Assembly: GCF_017876515.1 (NCBI RefSeq)
Contig: NZ_JAGIOC010000001.1
Coordinates: 3,906,001-3,970,000 of the forward strand
DNA from: Brachybacterium fresconis
GTDB lineage: Bacteria > Actinomycetota > Actinomycetes > Actinomycetales > Dermabacteraceae
Length of the DNA: 64,000 nucleotides
Reading direction: 5' to 3'
Position 1 is the first letter of the stretch, and each line of letters begins with the position of its first letter. A model generated the notes under the pieces. It was not told where the DNA came from. It made no database searches and was given only the letters and a program-made list of their open reading frames with translations. This document shows, one piece after another, positions 16,471 to 25,294 of the stretch. The position numbers and the translations under genes are program-made.

Positions 16471-17559
16471 GCCGGGGCCGACGAGCGCCTGGGGCAGGCC
16501 GTACTCGTGCTCGAGCACCTCGCAGGCCGACCCCACCGCGATCAGGTCGGTGCCCCGGGTGGAGAGCATGACCTCGACGTGGACCCAGGGCTCGGCCCGC
16601 AGCCCCTCCTCGAGCGCGGCGCGGATCGCGTCCATCGTGCGCTCGTGCTGGGCGTAGACGGCCCGCCCGCCGAGCACCACCCGGTCCACGTCGACCAGCC
16701 GCACCAGATCCACCACCACCGTCGCCAGCACCTGGGCGGCGTACTCCTCGTCGCCCGCCTCCAGCGCGGCCCGGTGCTCGGCCTGGGCGCAGCCCCGCCG
16801 CCCGCAGCTGCACGGGACCCCGCCCAGGCGCACCACGGTGTGCCCGACCTCGCCGGCCTGGGAGTGGGCTCCGCGCACGATCATGCCGCCCAGGCACAGC
16901 GCCGCCCCCAGCCCGTCCTCGACGAGCACGAGCGCGGCATCGTCCAGCAGACCGGGCTGCGACCAGGCCTCGCCCACCAGGGCGGCCCGCGAATCATGGT
17001 CCAGCAGCACGGGCAGCGACAGCTCCTGGGCCAGGAGTCGACGCAGCGGCGCTCCGCGCCAGGGGTCGGGCTGAGCGCTGCCGCGGTAGACGCCTTCGGA
17101 CCAGTCCACCGGTCCCGGCATCCCCAGCCCGACGCCCAGCAGCTCGCCCTGACCCACCTGGGCCAGGTCGCGCGCCTGCTCGGTCAGGGTCGCGATCAGC
17201 TCGTCGACCGGCTGCAGCCGGCCGATCTCGAGCTCACGGCGTTCGAGGATCTCTCCGGTGAGGTCCACCACCACGCCGTGGACCCGGGCGCGGGTCAGGT
17301 GCAGTCCGATCGCGCGTCGCGACGAGGGGACGATGCGATAGAAGGTGGTCGGCTTGCCCGGTCCCGCGGCGACCGTGCCGATCTCGGCGATCAGCCCGCG
17401 ATCCATCAGCCGCCCCAGGATCTTCGAGATCGCCTGCGGCGTGACCTGCAAGGCCTGCGCCAGCCCCGCCCTCGAGACGGGATCGCCCCGTCGGGCGACG
17501 GCGAGGACGGCGGCGTCATGGGCGCCTGCCACGCGGTCCAGGGGAGTGCTCTCTCTCAC
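16468..17559 (-). CDS. ROK-family transcriptional repressor
   Basis: A 363-residue sugar-responsive regulator. Residues 15-70 form a MarR-like winged helix (SRAGLAQALQVTPQAISKIL); the rest is a ROK sugar-binding domain with the zinc motif CSCGRRGCAQ and the DHDSRAALVGEA segment. The N-terminal domain marks it as a NagC/XylR-type repressor rather than a kinase. GTG 17559 is chosen because GGAGG stands 8 bp upstream and the domain begins right after. It is divergent from the MFS exporter gene at 17845, which it probably controls through the palindrome at 17763-17776. Confidence 0.88.
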   Translation of the reverse strand: MRESTPLDRVAGAHDAAVLAVARRGDPVSRAGLAQALQVTPQAISKILGRLMDRGLIAEIGTVAAGPGKPTTFYRIVPSSRRAIGLHLTRARVHGVVVDLTGEILERRELEIGRLQPVDELIATLTEQARDLAQVGQGELLGVGLGMPGPVDWSEGVYRGSAQPDPWRGAPLRRLLAQELSLPVLLDHDSRAALVGEAWSQPGLLDDAALVLVEDGLGAALCLGGMIVRGAHSQAGEVGHTVVRLGGVPCSCGRRGCAQAEHRAALEAGDEEYAAQVLATVVVDLVRLVDVDRVVLGGRAVYAQHERTMDAIRAALEEGLRAEPWVHVEVMLSTRGTDLIAVGSACEVLEHEYGLPQALVGPG

Positions 17560-17755
17560 CTGGTCATCCTCCCATGCAGCCTCTGCTGACCCGGGGGCCG
17601 GCTGCCGCACACCGGACCGGCGCGCCCGTCGCCGGAGGGGCCGGCACGTCGTCGCCCCAGGACACGGCCTCGTGCGCAGCGTCGACCACGACCCGGGTGC
17701 GATCCGGATCCGGCCTGCGCGGGCAGCTGTGACGCGGATCCTCCCCGTCGCGCCC

Positions 17756-17787
17756 TTGACGTAACGCAACAGCGTTTGCTTACCTGT
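17756..17787 (+). promoter_or_regulatory. Promoter with overlapping palindrome before the MFS gene
   Basis: TTGACG (17756-17761) is a good -35 box; a TTACCT hexamer 18 bp later is a weak -10. Between them lies AACGC-AACA-GCGTT (17763-17776), with a second nested pairing GCAA/TTGC. The palindrome fills the promoter spacer, the expected place for a repressor site, and the ROK gene is divergent. Binding by that ROK protein is inference. Confidence 0.55.
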
Positions 17788-17844
17788 GTGCCGGGTCGAT
17801 GGAGCCCGCCCGCCCTGCATGCTCCCGATAGTCGAGGACCAGTC

Positions 17845-19158
17845 ATGACCACTATCGACGACACCACCCGTGCCGCCCCCACCGCGACCCTCACCCCCGC
17901 CCGCCGCCGTCTGGCGCTGTTCGCCCTCGCCCTGGGCGGTTTCGGCATCGGCGCCTCCGAGTTCGTCTCCATGGGCCTGCTGCCCGACATCGCCGGCGGT
18001 CTGCTGAGCGAGCGCATGGCCACCGATCCCGAGGGCGGCATCGCCCGGGCCGGCCTGGCCATCTCCGCCTACGCCCTCGGCGTCGTCGTCGGTGCTCCGG
18101 TGCTCGCCCTGCTCTCGGTGCGCTGGAGCCGGTCGTCGATGATCATCGGCCTCGCCGTCGCGCTCGCCGCCGGCGCCGTGCTCTCGGCGCTCATGCCCAC
18201 CTTCGAGCTCACGGTCTTCGCCCGCTTCCTCGCGGGCATCCCGCACGGCGCCTACTTCGGCGTCGCCTCGCTGCTGGCCGCCTCGCTGATGGGCCCCGGC
18301 AACCAGGGCAAGGGCGTGGCGCTGGCGCTGTCCGGCCTCACCGTCGCCAACCTCATCGGCGTGCCCGTGCTGACCGCCGTCGGCCAGGCCGCCGGCTGGC
18401 GCGCCGTCTACCTGCTGATCGCCCTGATCTTCGTCGCCACCGTCACCGCGCTGCACCGGACGGTGCCCCGCGAGGAGAAGGTGGCCGGCCGCCGCATGGC
18501 CGATGAGATCGTCGCCCTGCGCCGCGTGCAGCTGTGGGTCATCATGGGCATCGCCGCGATCGGCTTCGCCGGCGCGTTCGCCGTCTTCAGCTACGTCGCC
18601 GACATCACCACCAACGTCACCGGTGCCTCCGCGACCGCGGTCCCATGGGTGCTGGCCGCCGCCGGGCTGGGCATGACCGTCGGCAACGTCATCGGCGGCG
18701 CCACCACCGATCGCTCCGTCAGCGCCACCTTGATGGTCGGTTTCCCGCTGTACATCGCGGCGCTGGTGGGACTGTTCCTGGTCGCCGACGTCTCCCTGGT
18801 CGCCCTGCTCATCGCGTTCTTCCTGATGAACGCGGCCAACGCCTCGCTGAACCCCGCGATGCAGACCTGGCTTATCCGGGTCGCCCACCGCTCCGAGGTG
18901 CTCGGCGCGTCCCTGAACCACGCCGCGTTCAACGTCGCCAATGCCCTCGGCGCCGCCCTCGGCGGAGCCGTGATCGCCGCCGGCTTCGGCTACGAGGCAC
19001 CGATGGTGGTCGCGATCGTGCTGGCGAGCGTCGGCTTCGCGATGGTCTCCGCGACGCTGATCGCCCTGCGGGTGCGTGCCCGTCGCACCCGGGCCCTGCT
19101 GGCCCGCCACGAGGACACCCTCACCGGCCAGATCCCGCGGGTCCCCGTCGGCGTCTGA
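17845..19158 (+). CDS. MFS exporter, AraJ/DHA1 type
   Basis: A 437-residue 12-helix major facilitator protein. The N-terminal pattern GGFGIGASEFVSMGLLPDIA and the helix-4 segment FARFLAGIPHGAYFGVA are typical of the AraJ/YdhP arabinose-efflux-like DHA1 family, which exports sugars or drugs by proton antiport. A basic cytoplasmic loop divides the halves near residue 213. ATG 17845 follows GAGGA. Its divergent ROK neighbour suggests that a sugar or sugar-like compound induces it. Confidence 0.9.
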   Translation: MTTIDDTTRAAPTATLTPARRRLALFALALGGFGIGASEFVSMGLLPDIAGGLLSERMATDPEGGIARAGLAISAYALGVVVGAPVLALLSVRWSRSSMIIGLAVALAAGAVLSALMPTFELTVFARFLAGIPHGAYFGVASLLAASLMGPGNQGKGVALALSGLTVANLIGVPVLTAVGQAAGWRAVYLLIALIFVATVTALHRTVPREEKVAGRRMADEIVALRRVQLWVIMGIAAIGFAGAFAVFSYVADITTNVTGASATAVPWVLAAAGLGMTVGNVIGGATTDRSVSATLMVGFPLYIAALVGLFLVADVSLVALLIAFFLMNAANASLNPAMQTWLIRVAHRSEVLGASLNHAAFNVANALGAALGGAVIAAGFGYEAPMVVAIVLASVGFAMVSATLIALRVRARRTRALLARHEDTLTGQIPRVPVGV

Positions 19159-19341
19159 GGCGCGGGGCGACCGGGCACGGGGCCCGTCGGCCGGGACGCC
19201 CCCGGGACGCCCCCGGGGCGCCGTCACACTCGGTCATCCCGTGTCCTCGGCCCGCCGCGTGATGCCTACAGTGGCGGAGGCGTCGTCCGGCGCCTCGGGC
19301 CGATGACCGACCCGCTCCCCTCGAGATCCCATGGAGGCCCC

Positions 19342-20475
19342 GTGCGCATCCAGACCGCCGCCGTGCAGACCCTGCGCCACCAGGAGCACGGCGCCGTCGT
19401 CCCGCCGGTGCATCTGGCCTCGACCTTCGAGCTCGATCCGAGCAGCGAGGACGGCGCCTACGCCTACCAGCGGGGCGGGAATCCCACGCGCGCCCAGCTC
19501 GAGACCCTGCTGGCCGCGCTCGACGGCGCGGCGCACGGCTTCGCCTTCGCCTCCGGCATGGCCGCCACCGCCGCCGCGCTGTCCACGCTGGCGGTGGGCG
19601 ATGAGATCATCCTGCCGGCCAGCGTCTACGGCGGCACCTACCGCTTCGTCGACCAGGTCCTGCCCGGACGCGGCGTCACTGGACGCTTCGTCGACGACCT
19701 GGGAGAGCTGACCGAGGCGGACTTCACCCCGACCACGCGGGCCGTGTTCGTGGAGACGCCCGCCAACCCCACCCTGCGGATCACCGATCTGCGCCGCCTC
19801 ATCACCCTCGCCCACCGCCACGACGCCCTGGTGATCGTCGACAACACCTTCATGACCTCCCTGCTGCAGCGACCGCTGGAGCTGGGGGCCGACGTCGTCG
19901 TCCAGTCGGCCACCAAGTTCCTCGCCGGACACTCCGACCTCTTGGCCGGCGCGATCACCACCGACGACGATCGCCTCGCCGAGGCCTTCGCCCTCGCCCA
20001 GAAGGCGCAGGGCGGGGTGCTGTCCCCCGGGGACTCCTTCCGCCTGATCCAGGGCATCAAGACGATGCCGCTGCGGCTGGAGCGCCAGCAGGACAACGCC
20101 CTCGCGATCGCCGAGCATCTGCGCGGTCATGACGACATCGCCCGCGTGTGGTTCCCCGGCTCCCACAGCGAGGACGAGGCCAGGATCCACGCCTCCCAGG
20201 CCACCGGGACCGGGGCCGTGCTCTCCTTCGAGCTCGCCCCCGGACGGGATCGCGTCGCCTTCCTGCACGCCCTGCGCTATCCCGGCTTCGCCGTCAGCCT
20301 CGGCGGTGTCGAGACCCTGATCTGCCGCCCCGCCACCATGACCCATGAGGCCATGACCCCCGAGGCGCGAGAGCGCGCCGGCATCTCCGATCAGCTGCTG
20401 CGGTTCGCGGTGGGGATCGAGGACGTGCGCGATCTGATCGAGGACCTGGACCAGGCTCTGGCGGCATCTCGCTGA
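19342..20475 (+). CDS. Cystathionine gamma-synthase/lyase-family PLP enzyme
   Basis: A 377-residue fold-type I PLP enzyme of the trans-sulfuration family, acting on sulfur amino acids in the cytoplasm. PLP is expected on Lys192 (QSATKFLAGHSD); other family marks are YQRGGNPTRAQLE, FASGMAATAAAL, PANPTLRITDL and the C-terminal SLGGVETLICRPATMTH. The exact reaction (gamma-synthase, gamma-lyase or homocysteine synthase) cannot be told from sequence alone. GTG 19342 has GGAGG 4 bp upstream and starts where homology starts; ATG 19303 would add 13 residues. A TACAGT at 19267-19272 could be its -10 box. Confidence 0.88.
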   Translation: MRIQTAAVQTLRHQEHGAVVPPVHLASTFELDPSSEDGAYAYQRGGNPTRAQLETLLAALDGAAHGFAFASGMAATAAALSTLAVGDEIILPASVYGGTYRFVDQVLPGRGVTGRFVDDLGELTEADFTPTTRAVFVETPANPTLRITDLRRLITLAHRHDALVIVDNTFMTSLLQRPLELGADVVVQSATKFLAGHSDLLAGAITTDDDRLAEAFALAQKAQGGVLSPGDSFRLIQGIKTMPLRLERQQDNALAIAEHLRGHDDIARVWFPGSHSEDEARIHASQATGTGAVLSFELAPGRDRVAFLHALRYPGFAVSLGGVETLICRPATMTHEAMTPEARERAGISDQLLRFAVGIEDVRDLIEDLDQALAASR

Positions 20476-20617
20476 CGGACCGGAGCGCATCTCGCTGAGA
20501 GCGCAGAGCACATCCAGCTCGGGCACGGGAAACCCCGTTAGGGTAGTGCCGTCGGCACGCCGGGGACCGTCACGCGATCCCCGACGTCGGCCCACCACAT
20601 CTCTCGTGAGGAGCGCC

Positions 20618-21535
20618 ATGGCACGCCACAACATCGTGTTCGGACGCGACCAGGCTGTTCAGCAGGGGCGGAACTACCGCGGCCCCCAGTTCGGCCAGTC
20701 GCAGGACGGACCGCCGTCCGGGACCCAGTGGTCCACCGACTTCGGACGGACGGGCACCGCAGCGCCGGCCGCCGGCCCGCAGAGCGCCGAGTCGCTCGAG
20801 GCGCTGTACGCCCGGCCCGCCGCGACCGGCCACGACACCGGCCGGATGACGATGCGGGACGCCCTGAACGCGATCACGGCGACCCTCGGCACCATCGTGG
20901 TGGTCGGCTTCGCCGTCGGCGTGACCCCGGGTGCCCTGGGCATCATCGCCGGCGAGCAGGGCGTCGCGCTCGGACTGACCATCGCGGTCGCAGCGCTGGT
21001 CATCGGCCTGGTCGGTGGCCTGGTCACCGCAATGATCAACATCTTCAAGAAGAAGCCCTCGCCGATCCTGGTGCTCGCCTACGCGGCGTTCGAGGGTCTG
21101 CTGCTGGGCGGCCTCACCGCCATGCTGGGCCAGCAGTTCCCCGGCATCGGCCTCCAGGCCGTCGTCGGCACGCTCGCCGTCGCCGGCGCCGTGCTGGTGA
21201 TGTTCCGCCTCGGCGTGCTGCGCACCTCCCCGGTCCTGAACAAGATCTTCATGGTCGCGATGGTCGCCTACCTCCTGTTCGGCATCGTCAACATCGGCTA
21301 CGTGATGATGACCGGCGGCAGCCTGCGCGACGGCGTCATGGGCCTGGTCATCGGCGGTCTGGCCGTGGTCATGGCCTCGTACTCGCTGGTGATGGACTTC
21401 GAGGACGTCCAGCGCGCCGCGAACTCGGCGATGCCGCGGGTGTACGCGTGGCGCTGCGCCTTCGGGCTCGCGGTGACCATGGTGTGGCTGTACGTCGAGA
21501 TCCTGCGGATCCTCGCGATCCTGCGCGGCGACTGA
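20618..21535 (+). CDS. Bax inhibitor-1/YccA-like membrane protein
   Basis: A 305-residue protein. The first 80 residues are hydrophilic and disordered, with Gln/Gly/Pro; seven membrane helices follow. The blocks FKKKPSPILVLAYAAFEGLLLGG and VMDFEDVQRA match the actinobacterial Bax-inhibitor-1-like family (PF12811). Related proteins are pH-sensitive calcium leak channels, but the bacterial role is unproven. ATG 20618 follows GAGGAG. A hairpin terminator separates it from the next gene. Confidence 0.88.
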   Translation: MARHNIVFGRDQAVQQGRNYRGPQFGQSQDGPPSGTQWSTDFGRTGTAAPAAGPQSAESLEALYARPAATGHDTGRMTMRDALNAITATLGTIVVVGFAVGVTPGALGIIAGEQGVALGLTIAVAALVIGLVGGLVTAMINIFKKKPSPILVLAYAAFEGLLLGGLTAMLGQQFPGIGLQAVVGTLAVAGAVLVMFRLGVLRTSPVLNKIFMVAMVAYLLFGIVNIGYVMMTGGSLRDGVMGLVIGGLAVVMASYSLVMDFEDVQRAANSAMPRVYAWRCAFGLAVTMVWLYVEILRILAILRGD

Positions 21536-21579
21536 CGAGAGCATCGGGCGGCGCCGGCCGCTCGCCCCGTATGCTGACG

Positions 21580-21608
21580 CGGCGGGTCCCCTTCCTGGGG
21601 GCCCGCCG
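21580..21608 (+). terminator. Hairpin terminator after the Bax-inhibitor-like gene
   Basis: CGGCGGGTCCCC (21580-21591) pairs with GGGGGCCCGCCG (21597-21608) with one G-T wobble and a 5-nt loop, followed by TT. It sits 45 bp after the stop codon. Confidence 0.72.
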
Positions 21609-21637
21609 TTCCGTCGTCGAGAGGGAGGGGCCCGAGG

Positions 21638-23125
21638 ATGGCCGAGGTGTGGCAGTGGCTGAGCGACCACTGGGTGGTCGTCGGCACGTACACATTCCTG
21701 GTGATCGACGTGATCCTGCGGATCCTCGGACTCATCCTGGTGCCCCGCAACCGGCGGCCCGGGTCGGCGCTGGCCTGGCTGCTGGCCATCATGGTGCTCC
21801 CGATCGTCGGCTTCCCGCTCTACCTCCTGCTGGGCAAGGCCGAGCTGCCGCGCAAGCGGCGCGAGAAGCAGAAGGTCATCAACCGCCTGATGCATGTGCG
21901 CGCCCACGACATCCCCGACAGCGAGCTCGACGCCGACGCCCCCAGCTGGCTGCAGTCCGCCGTCAACCTCAACCGGGAGCTCGGGGCGTTCCCGCTGACG
22001 GGGAACAACGACGCGGACCTGGAGATCGACTACGACACCTCGATCGCCCGCATGACCGCGGACATCCGCAGCGCGCAGCACGACGTGAACGTGCTGTTCT
22101 ACATCATGGCCCGGGACCAGATCACCGAGGACTTCTTCGACGCGCTCGGCGACGCCGCGCACCGCGGGGTCACCGTGCGGGTGCTGTACGACCACCTGGG
22201 CTCGCTGATGCACGGATCGACCTACCGGTCGATGCGCCGCTTCCTGGACTCCTGCGGCATCGAGCACTACCCGATGATGCCGATCAAACCGTTCAGCGAC
22301 GGCGCGTTCCAGCGTCCGGATCTGCGCAATCACCGCAAGCTGCTCATCGTGGACGGCCAGATCGGGTGGATGGGCAGTCAGAACATGATCGCCGCCCACT
22401 ACGACAAGCGCTCCAACATCCGCCGCGGACTGCACTGGCAGGAGACGATGGCGCGGCTGCGCGGACCGATCGTCGCCGAGATGAACCTGCTGTTCGCCAC
22501 CGACTGGTTCTACGAATCCGCCGAGCTGCTCGCCGAGGACGAGCTGCTGCAGGCCCCGGCCGACACCTCCGGCACCTACGAGTGCCAGCTCGTCCCCAGC
22601 GGCCCCGGCTACGTCTTCGAGAACAACCTGGCGCTGTTCAACCAGCTCTTCTACTCAGCCGAGCGCCGGATCAGCGCCGTCAGTCCGTACTTCGTGCCCG
22701 ACGAGTCGATGCTCGCCGCGCTCGTGACCGCCGCGCGCCGCGGGGTCGACGTGGAGCTGTTCGTCTCCGAAATCGGGGACCAGTTCCTGGTCTTCCACGC
22801 CCAGCGCTCCTACTACGACGTGCTGCTGGCCGCCGGGGTGCGCATCTGGCTGTACCAGGCGCCGACGATCCTGCACGCCAAGCATGTGACCATCGACGAC
22901 TCGGTGACGGTGATCGGTTCCTCGAACATGGACATCCGCTCGTTCCTGTTGGACATGGAGAGCTCCATGATGATCGGCGGCACCGACTTCATGGCGAAGA
23001 TGCACCAGGTCGAGGACGTCTACCGCTCCCGCAGCCGGGAGCTGACCCGGGAGGAGTGGGAGCAGCGCCCGGTACCGATGCGGCTGCTGGACAACCTGTG
23101 CCGGCTCGCCTCGGCGGTCGTCTGA
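21638..23125 (+). CDS. cls: Cardiolipin synthase, phospholipase D family
   Basis: A 495-residue membrane enzyme that joins phosphatidyl groups to make cardiolipin. Two N-terminal helices (about 12-32 and 43-65) anchor it; two PLD catalytic motifs follow, NHRKLLIVDG near residue 230 and LHAKHVTIDD near 412, each with the HxK(x)4D arrangement and a downstream GSxN (GSQN, GSSN). Both halves of the active site are complete. The C-terminus (RSRELTREEW...) is standard for bacterial Cls. Length is normal for the ClsA type. Confidence 0.95.
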   Translation: MAEVWQWLSDHWVVVGTYTFLVIDVILRILGLILVPRNRRPGSALAWLLAIMVLPIVGFPLYLLLGKAELPRKRREKQKVINRLMHVRAHDIPDSELDADAPSWLQSAVNLNRELGAFPLTGNNDADLEIDYDTSIARMTADIRSAQHDVNVLFYIMARDQITEDFFDALGDAAHRGVTVRVLYDHLGSLMHGSTYRSMRRFLDSCGIEHYPMMPIKPFSDGAFQRPDLRNHRKLLIVDGQIGWMGSQNMIAAHYDKRSNIRRGLHWQETMARLRGPIVAEMNLLFATDWFYESAELLAEDELLQAPADTSGTYECQLVPSGPGYVFENNLALFNQLFYSAERRISAVSPYFVPDESMLAALVTAARRGVDVELFVSEIGDQFLVFHAQRSYYDVLLAAGVRIWLYQAPTILHAKHVTIDDSVTVIGSSNMDIRSFLLDMESSMMIGGTDFMAKMHQVEDVYRSRSRELTREEWEQRPVPMRLLDNLCRLASAVV

Positions 23126-23144
23126 GCCCCTGGGATGCAGGGGC
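23126..23144 (+). terminator. Short hairpin after cls
   Basis: GCCCCTG (23126-23132) pairs with CAGGGGC (23138-23144) around a 5-nt loop, directly after the cls stop and before the convergent gene ending at 23187. Confidence 0.5.
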
Positions 23145-23186
23145 GGTCCGAGCCCGGCGCGGTCATCGTACGGGCGGACTCGCGGC

Positions 23187-24005
23187 TCAGCCCGACAGGG
23201 CCGTCAAGGAGCTATAGGCCTTCTCGGCCGCTTCCTCGTGCGCGGTGACCCCGAGGGCGGTGTCCGTGACGAACGCGCTGGGGCCCTGCTCGGTGTCCAG
23301 CACCACCACCACGATCTCGGTGCCGTCGGTCTTCTCGAGGTCGTCGGACCCGAAGTTGACCACCGCCCGGGTCTCGTACCCGGGCATGCCGGCGATCGTG
23401 ACGGGCTTGGTGGTCTCGTCGTCCCAGGTGCGCTCCCGGGCCTTGCCGCCCCAGTTTCCGTCGGTGAAGAAGCACTTCGCGATCTTCTGCGAGGCGACCT
23501 CGTTGCCGGGATACTCGACGCCCGGCTGCCACTCGACCTTGCCCACGGTCATGGTCGAGATCCAGCTCTCCTCGACCTCGGCGTAGGCGGTCTGGGCGTC
23601 GTTGAGGAAGTGGACGTACCCGCCGGAGTCCCGCCCGCCGTACGCGGCCGGAGGGATGAACTCCAGCCCGCCGCCGCGGAGCTTGCCGGAGGGGTTCTTC
23701 GAGGTCCGCTCCGACGTCGGGGACCAGCAGCGCTCCTCGGCCACCTCGGACGGCTCCTCGCTGGTCGCCGGGTCGGAGACCGTGGCCTCGGGATCGGTCG
23801 CGGTCTGCGATTCCGCGACGGCGGTCTCGCCGTCCGCACCGCCGAAGAGGGTCGGGCGCAGCACGAGATACCCCACGGTGGCCCCGACGATCAGAAGGAA
23901 GACGATCGCGAAGGCGAGGCCGCCGATCAGCAGCGCGCCGCCGCGCCCGCCGCCGGGGCCGGGGCTCGGCGGCTGGGGCGAGGTGAACTGCTCTCCGGTG
24001 TGCAC
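23187..24005 (-). CDS. Membrane-anchored extracytoplasmic protein, paralogue of upstream gene
   Basis: A 272-residue protein with a Pro/Gly-rich N-terminus, one membrane helix (about 26-50) and a long external part. The external domain holds RGGGLEF, SWISTMTVGKVEW, YPGNEVASQKIAKCFF, MPGYETRAVVNF and EQGPSAFV, each with a counterpart at the same spacing in the protein encoded just upstream (24042-24971). Two external cysteines (in ERCWSP and AKCFF) are shared by both and may form a disulfide. GTG start after AAGGAG with 6-bp spacing. Family not recognised; no enzymatic motif seen. Confidence 0.75.
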   Translation of the reverse strand: MHTGEQFTSPQPPSPGPGGGRGGALLIGGLAFAIVFLLIVGATVGYLVLRPTLFGGADGETAVAESQTATDPEATVSDPATSEEPSEVAEERCWSPTSERTSKNPSGKLRGGGLEFIPPAAYGGRDSGGYVHFLNDAQTAYAEVEESWISTMTVGKVEWQPGVEYPGNEVASQKIAKCFFTDGNWGGKARERTWDDETTKPVTIAGMPGYETRAVVNFGSDDLEKTDGTEIVVVVLDTEQGPSAFVTDTALGVTAHEEAAEKAYSSLTALSG

Positions 24006-24041
24006 GGGCTGCTCCTTGGGGGTGCGGGACGCGTCAGGGGA

Positions 24042-24971
24042 TCACTCGACGACGTCGAGACTGGCGATGATGTCCTCGAGATCCTGGACGTGCTCGGGCT
24101 GATCGGCCGCGACATCGCTGGCCAGGGCGCTGGGTCCGTCGGGCCCTTCGACGACGATCGAGGTCACGATCGAGGCCTTGGTGGTATCGAGGATCTCGGG
24201 ATCCTCGAAGTGGTAGGTGGCCTGCACGATCCATGCCGGCTGGCCGTCGACCGTCGTGACCTCGGAGCGGTAGTCGGTGACCTTCGGGTGATCGCCGAAG
24301 TAGTCGACGACGCCCGAGGTGGTCGCATAGCACTGGAAGAGCGCGACCGCGGCCGCCTCCATCCCGGGGTAGCCGCCCTCCTCCTGTGGCCAGCTGACCT
24401 TGCCGAGGTTCACGACGCTGTACCAGCTGCCCTCGACGGGCCGCGCCTGCGCGTCGACCTCCGTGAGATAGGGGAGCGAGGAGGGGCCCCAGGGGAAGTC
24501 CCAGGTCTCGGGCACCGTGTACTGCAGGTCGCCGCCGCGGATGGTGCCGGGGTCGGCCGGCTTCGCGGACTGGGGATCGGAGGGCATCGTGCACTCGGTG
24601 GTCGGCTTCTCGGTGAAGATCGGCGGGGGAGGAGCGATGTCCGGGTCCTGCGGGTCCGGCACGTACTCCGACTGGCCCTCGGCGGAGCGATCCCCGGTCT
24701 TGTACGCCTGGGGGTCGTCCTCGTCCAGCACCGAGCGGAACACCGTCTGCGACAGGACCAGGGCGACGACGGCGAGCAGCACGACGCCGGAGCCGACGAC
24801 GGCCAGCACCGTGGTGAGGGTCCGGTGGCGGGCGCGCTCGTCGGGCTCGCCGAGGGGGACCCCCCGGCCGGCTCTCTCGTGATCGGGCAGCCCCTCGGGG
24901 TCGGCTCCGGTGAAATCGGGCAGGGAGGAGCCCGTCGGCTGCTGGTCGCGGCCGTGCGGATCCTGTGTCAT
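24042..24971 (-). CDS. Membrane-anchored extracytoplasmic protein, paralogue of downstream gene
   Basis: A 309-residue protein with a charged cytoplasmic N-terminus of about 55 residues, one membrane helix (about 56-80), a Pro/Asp-rich stalk, and an external domain with RGGDLQY, SWYSVVNLGKVSW, YPGMEAAAVALFQCYA, QPAWIVQATYHF and GPDGPSALASD. These align with the protein 36 bp downstream, showing a tandem duplication. The conserved cysteine pair is present (TECTMP, FQCYA). ATG 24971 is supported by GGAGG 5 bp upstream. Function unknown. Confidence 0.75.
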   Translation of the reverse strand: MTQDPHGRDQQPTGSSLPDFTGADPEGLPDHERAGRGVPLGEPDERARHRTLTTVLAVVGSGVVLLAVVALVLSQTVFRSVLDEDDPQAYKTGDRSAEGQSEYVPDPQDPDIAPPPPIFTEKPTTECTMPSDPQSAKPADPGTIRGGDLQYTVPETWDFPWGPSSLPYLTEVDAQARPVEGSWYSVVNLGKVSWPQEEGGYPGMEAAAVALFQCYATTSGVVDYFGDHPKVTDYRSEVTTVDGQPAWIVQATYHFEDPEILDTTKASIVTSIVVEGPDGPSALASDVAADQPEHVQDLEDIIASLDVVE

Positions 24972-25005
24972 CGCCACCTCCCCGGCGCGGAGGGCCCCGA
25001 GCCCC

Positions 25006-25058
25006 CGTCGGGATCCTCGTCCCATCGGGAGCCTCGTCCCCGTCGAGGGTCTCGTCCC
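25006..25058. repeat. 17-18 bp tandem repeats, three copies
   Basis: Units at 25006-25023, 25024-25040 and 25041-25058 share the core TCGGGATCCTCGTCCC with a few changes. Confidence 0.75.
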
Positions 25059-25122
25059 CGGGTGATTCTCGCACGCCCCGTCGGCGTGCACCCACACAGC
25101 ATAAGGACTCCGACGGCGGGTC

Positions 25123-25214
25123 CGCGTGATCCACCGGCGGGCATCCGCGTGATCTGCCGGCGGGCGTCCGCGTGATCCACCGGCGGGCATCCGCGTGATC
25201 TGCCAGGGGGCGTC
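25123..25214. repeat. 23-bp tandem repeat, four copies
   Basis: Four 23-bp units (25123, 25146, 25169, 25192) start CGCGTGATC. Units 1 and 3 match each other and units 2 and 4 match closely, giving an A-B-A-B pattern that points to duplication of a 46-bp dimer. Confidence 0.95.
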
Positions 25215-25294
25215 CGGAACCCCTTGATAGCCTCCCGGCACACGGTCACGGGAGCCCGCCGCCCCGGTTCCGGCCCCCGACAGATGGAGTTCGC

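Larger units (their letters stand above)
24972..25294. other. Divergent intergenic region with two repeat arrays
   Basis: These 323 bp separate the membrane-anchored gene (-) from the ThiD-like gene (+). They hold three 17-18 bp units at 25006-25058 (ending CTCGTCCC), then the 23-bp array at 25123-25214. No open frame looks coding. A GGAG ribosome site precedes the ATG at 25295. Confidence 0.7.

Noticed and set aside
19188..19222. GGGACGCCCCC direct repeat and G/C palindrome before the PLP enzyme gene
   Set aside because: Short and low-complexity; no clear promoter or hairpin role could be supported.
17560..19227. Minus-strand extension of the ROK gene through the MFS gene
   Set aside because: Open only by composition; the ROK protein begins naturally at GTG 17559 with a ribosome site, and the region encodes a clear 12-helix MFS protein on the plus strand.
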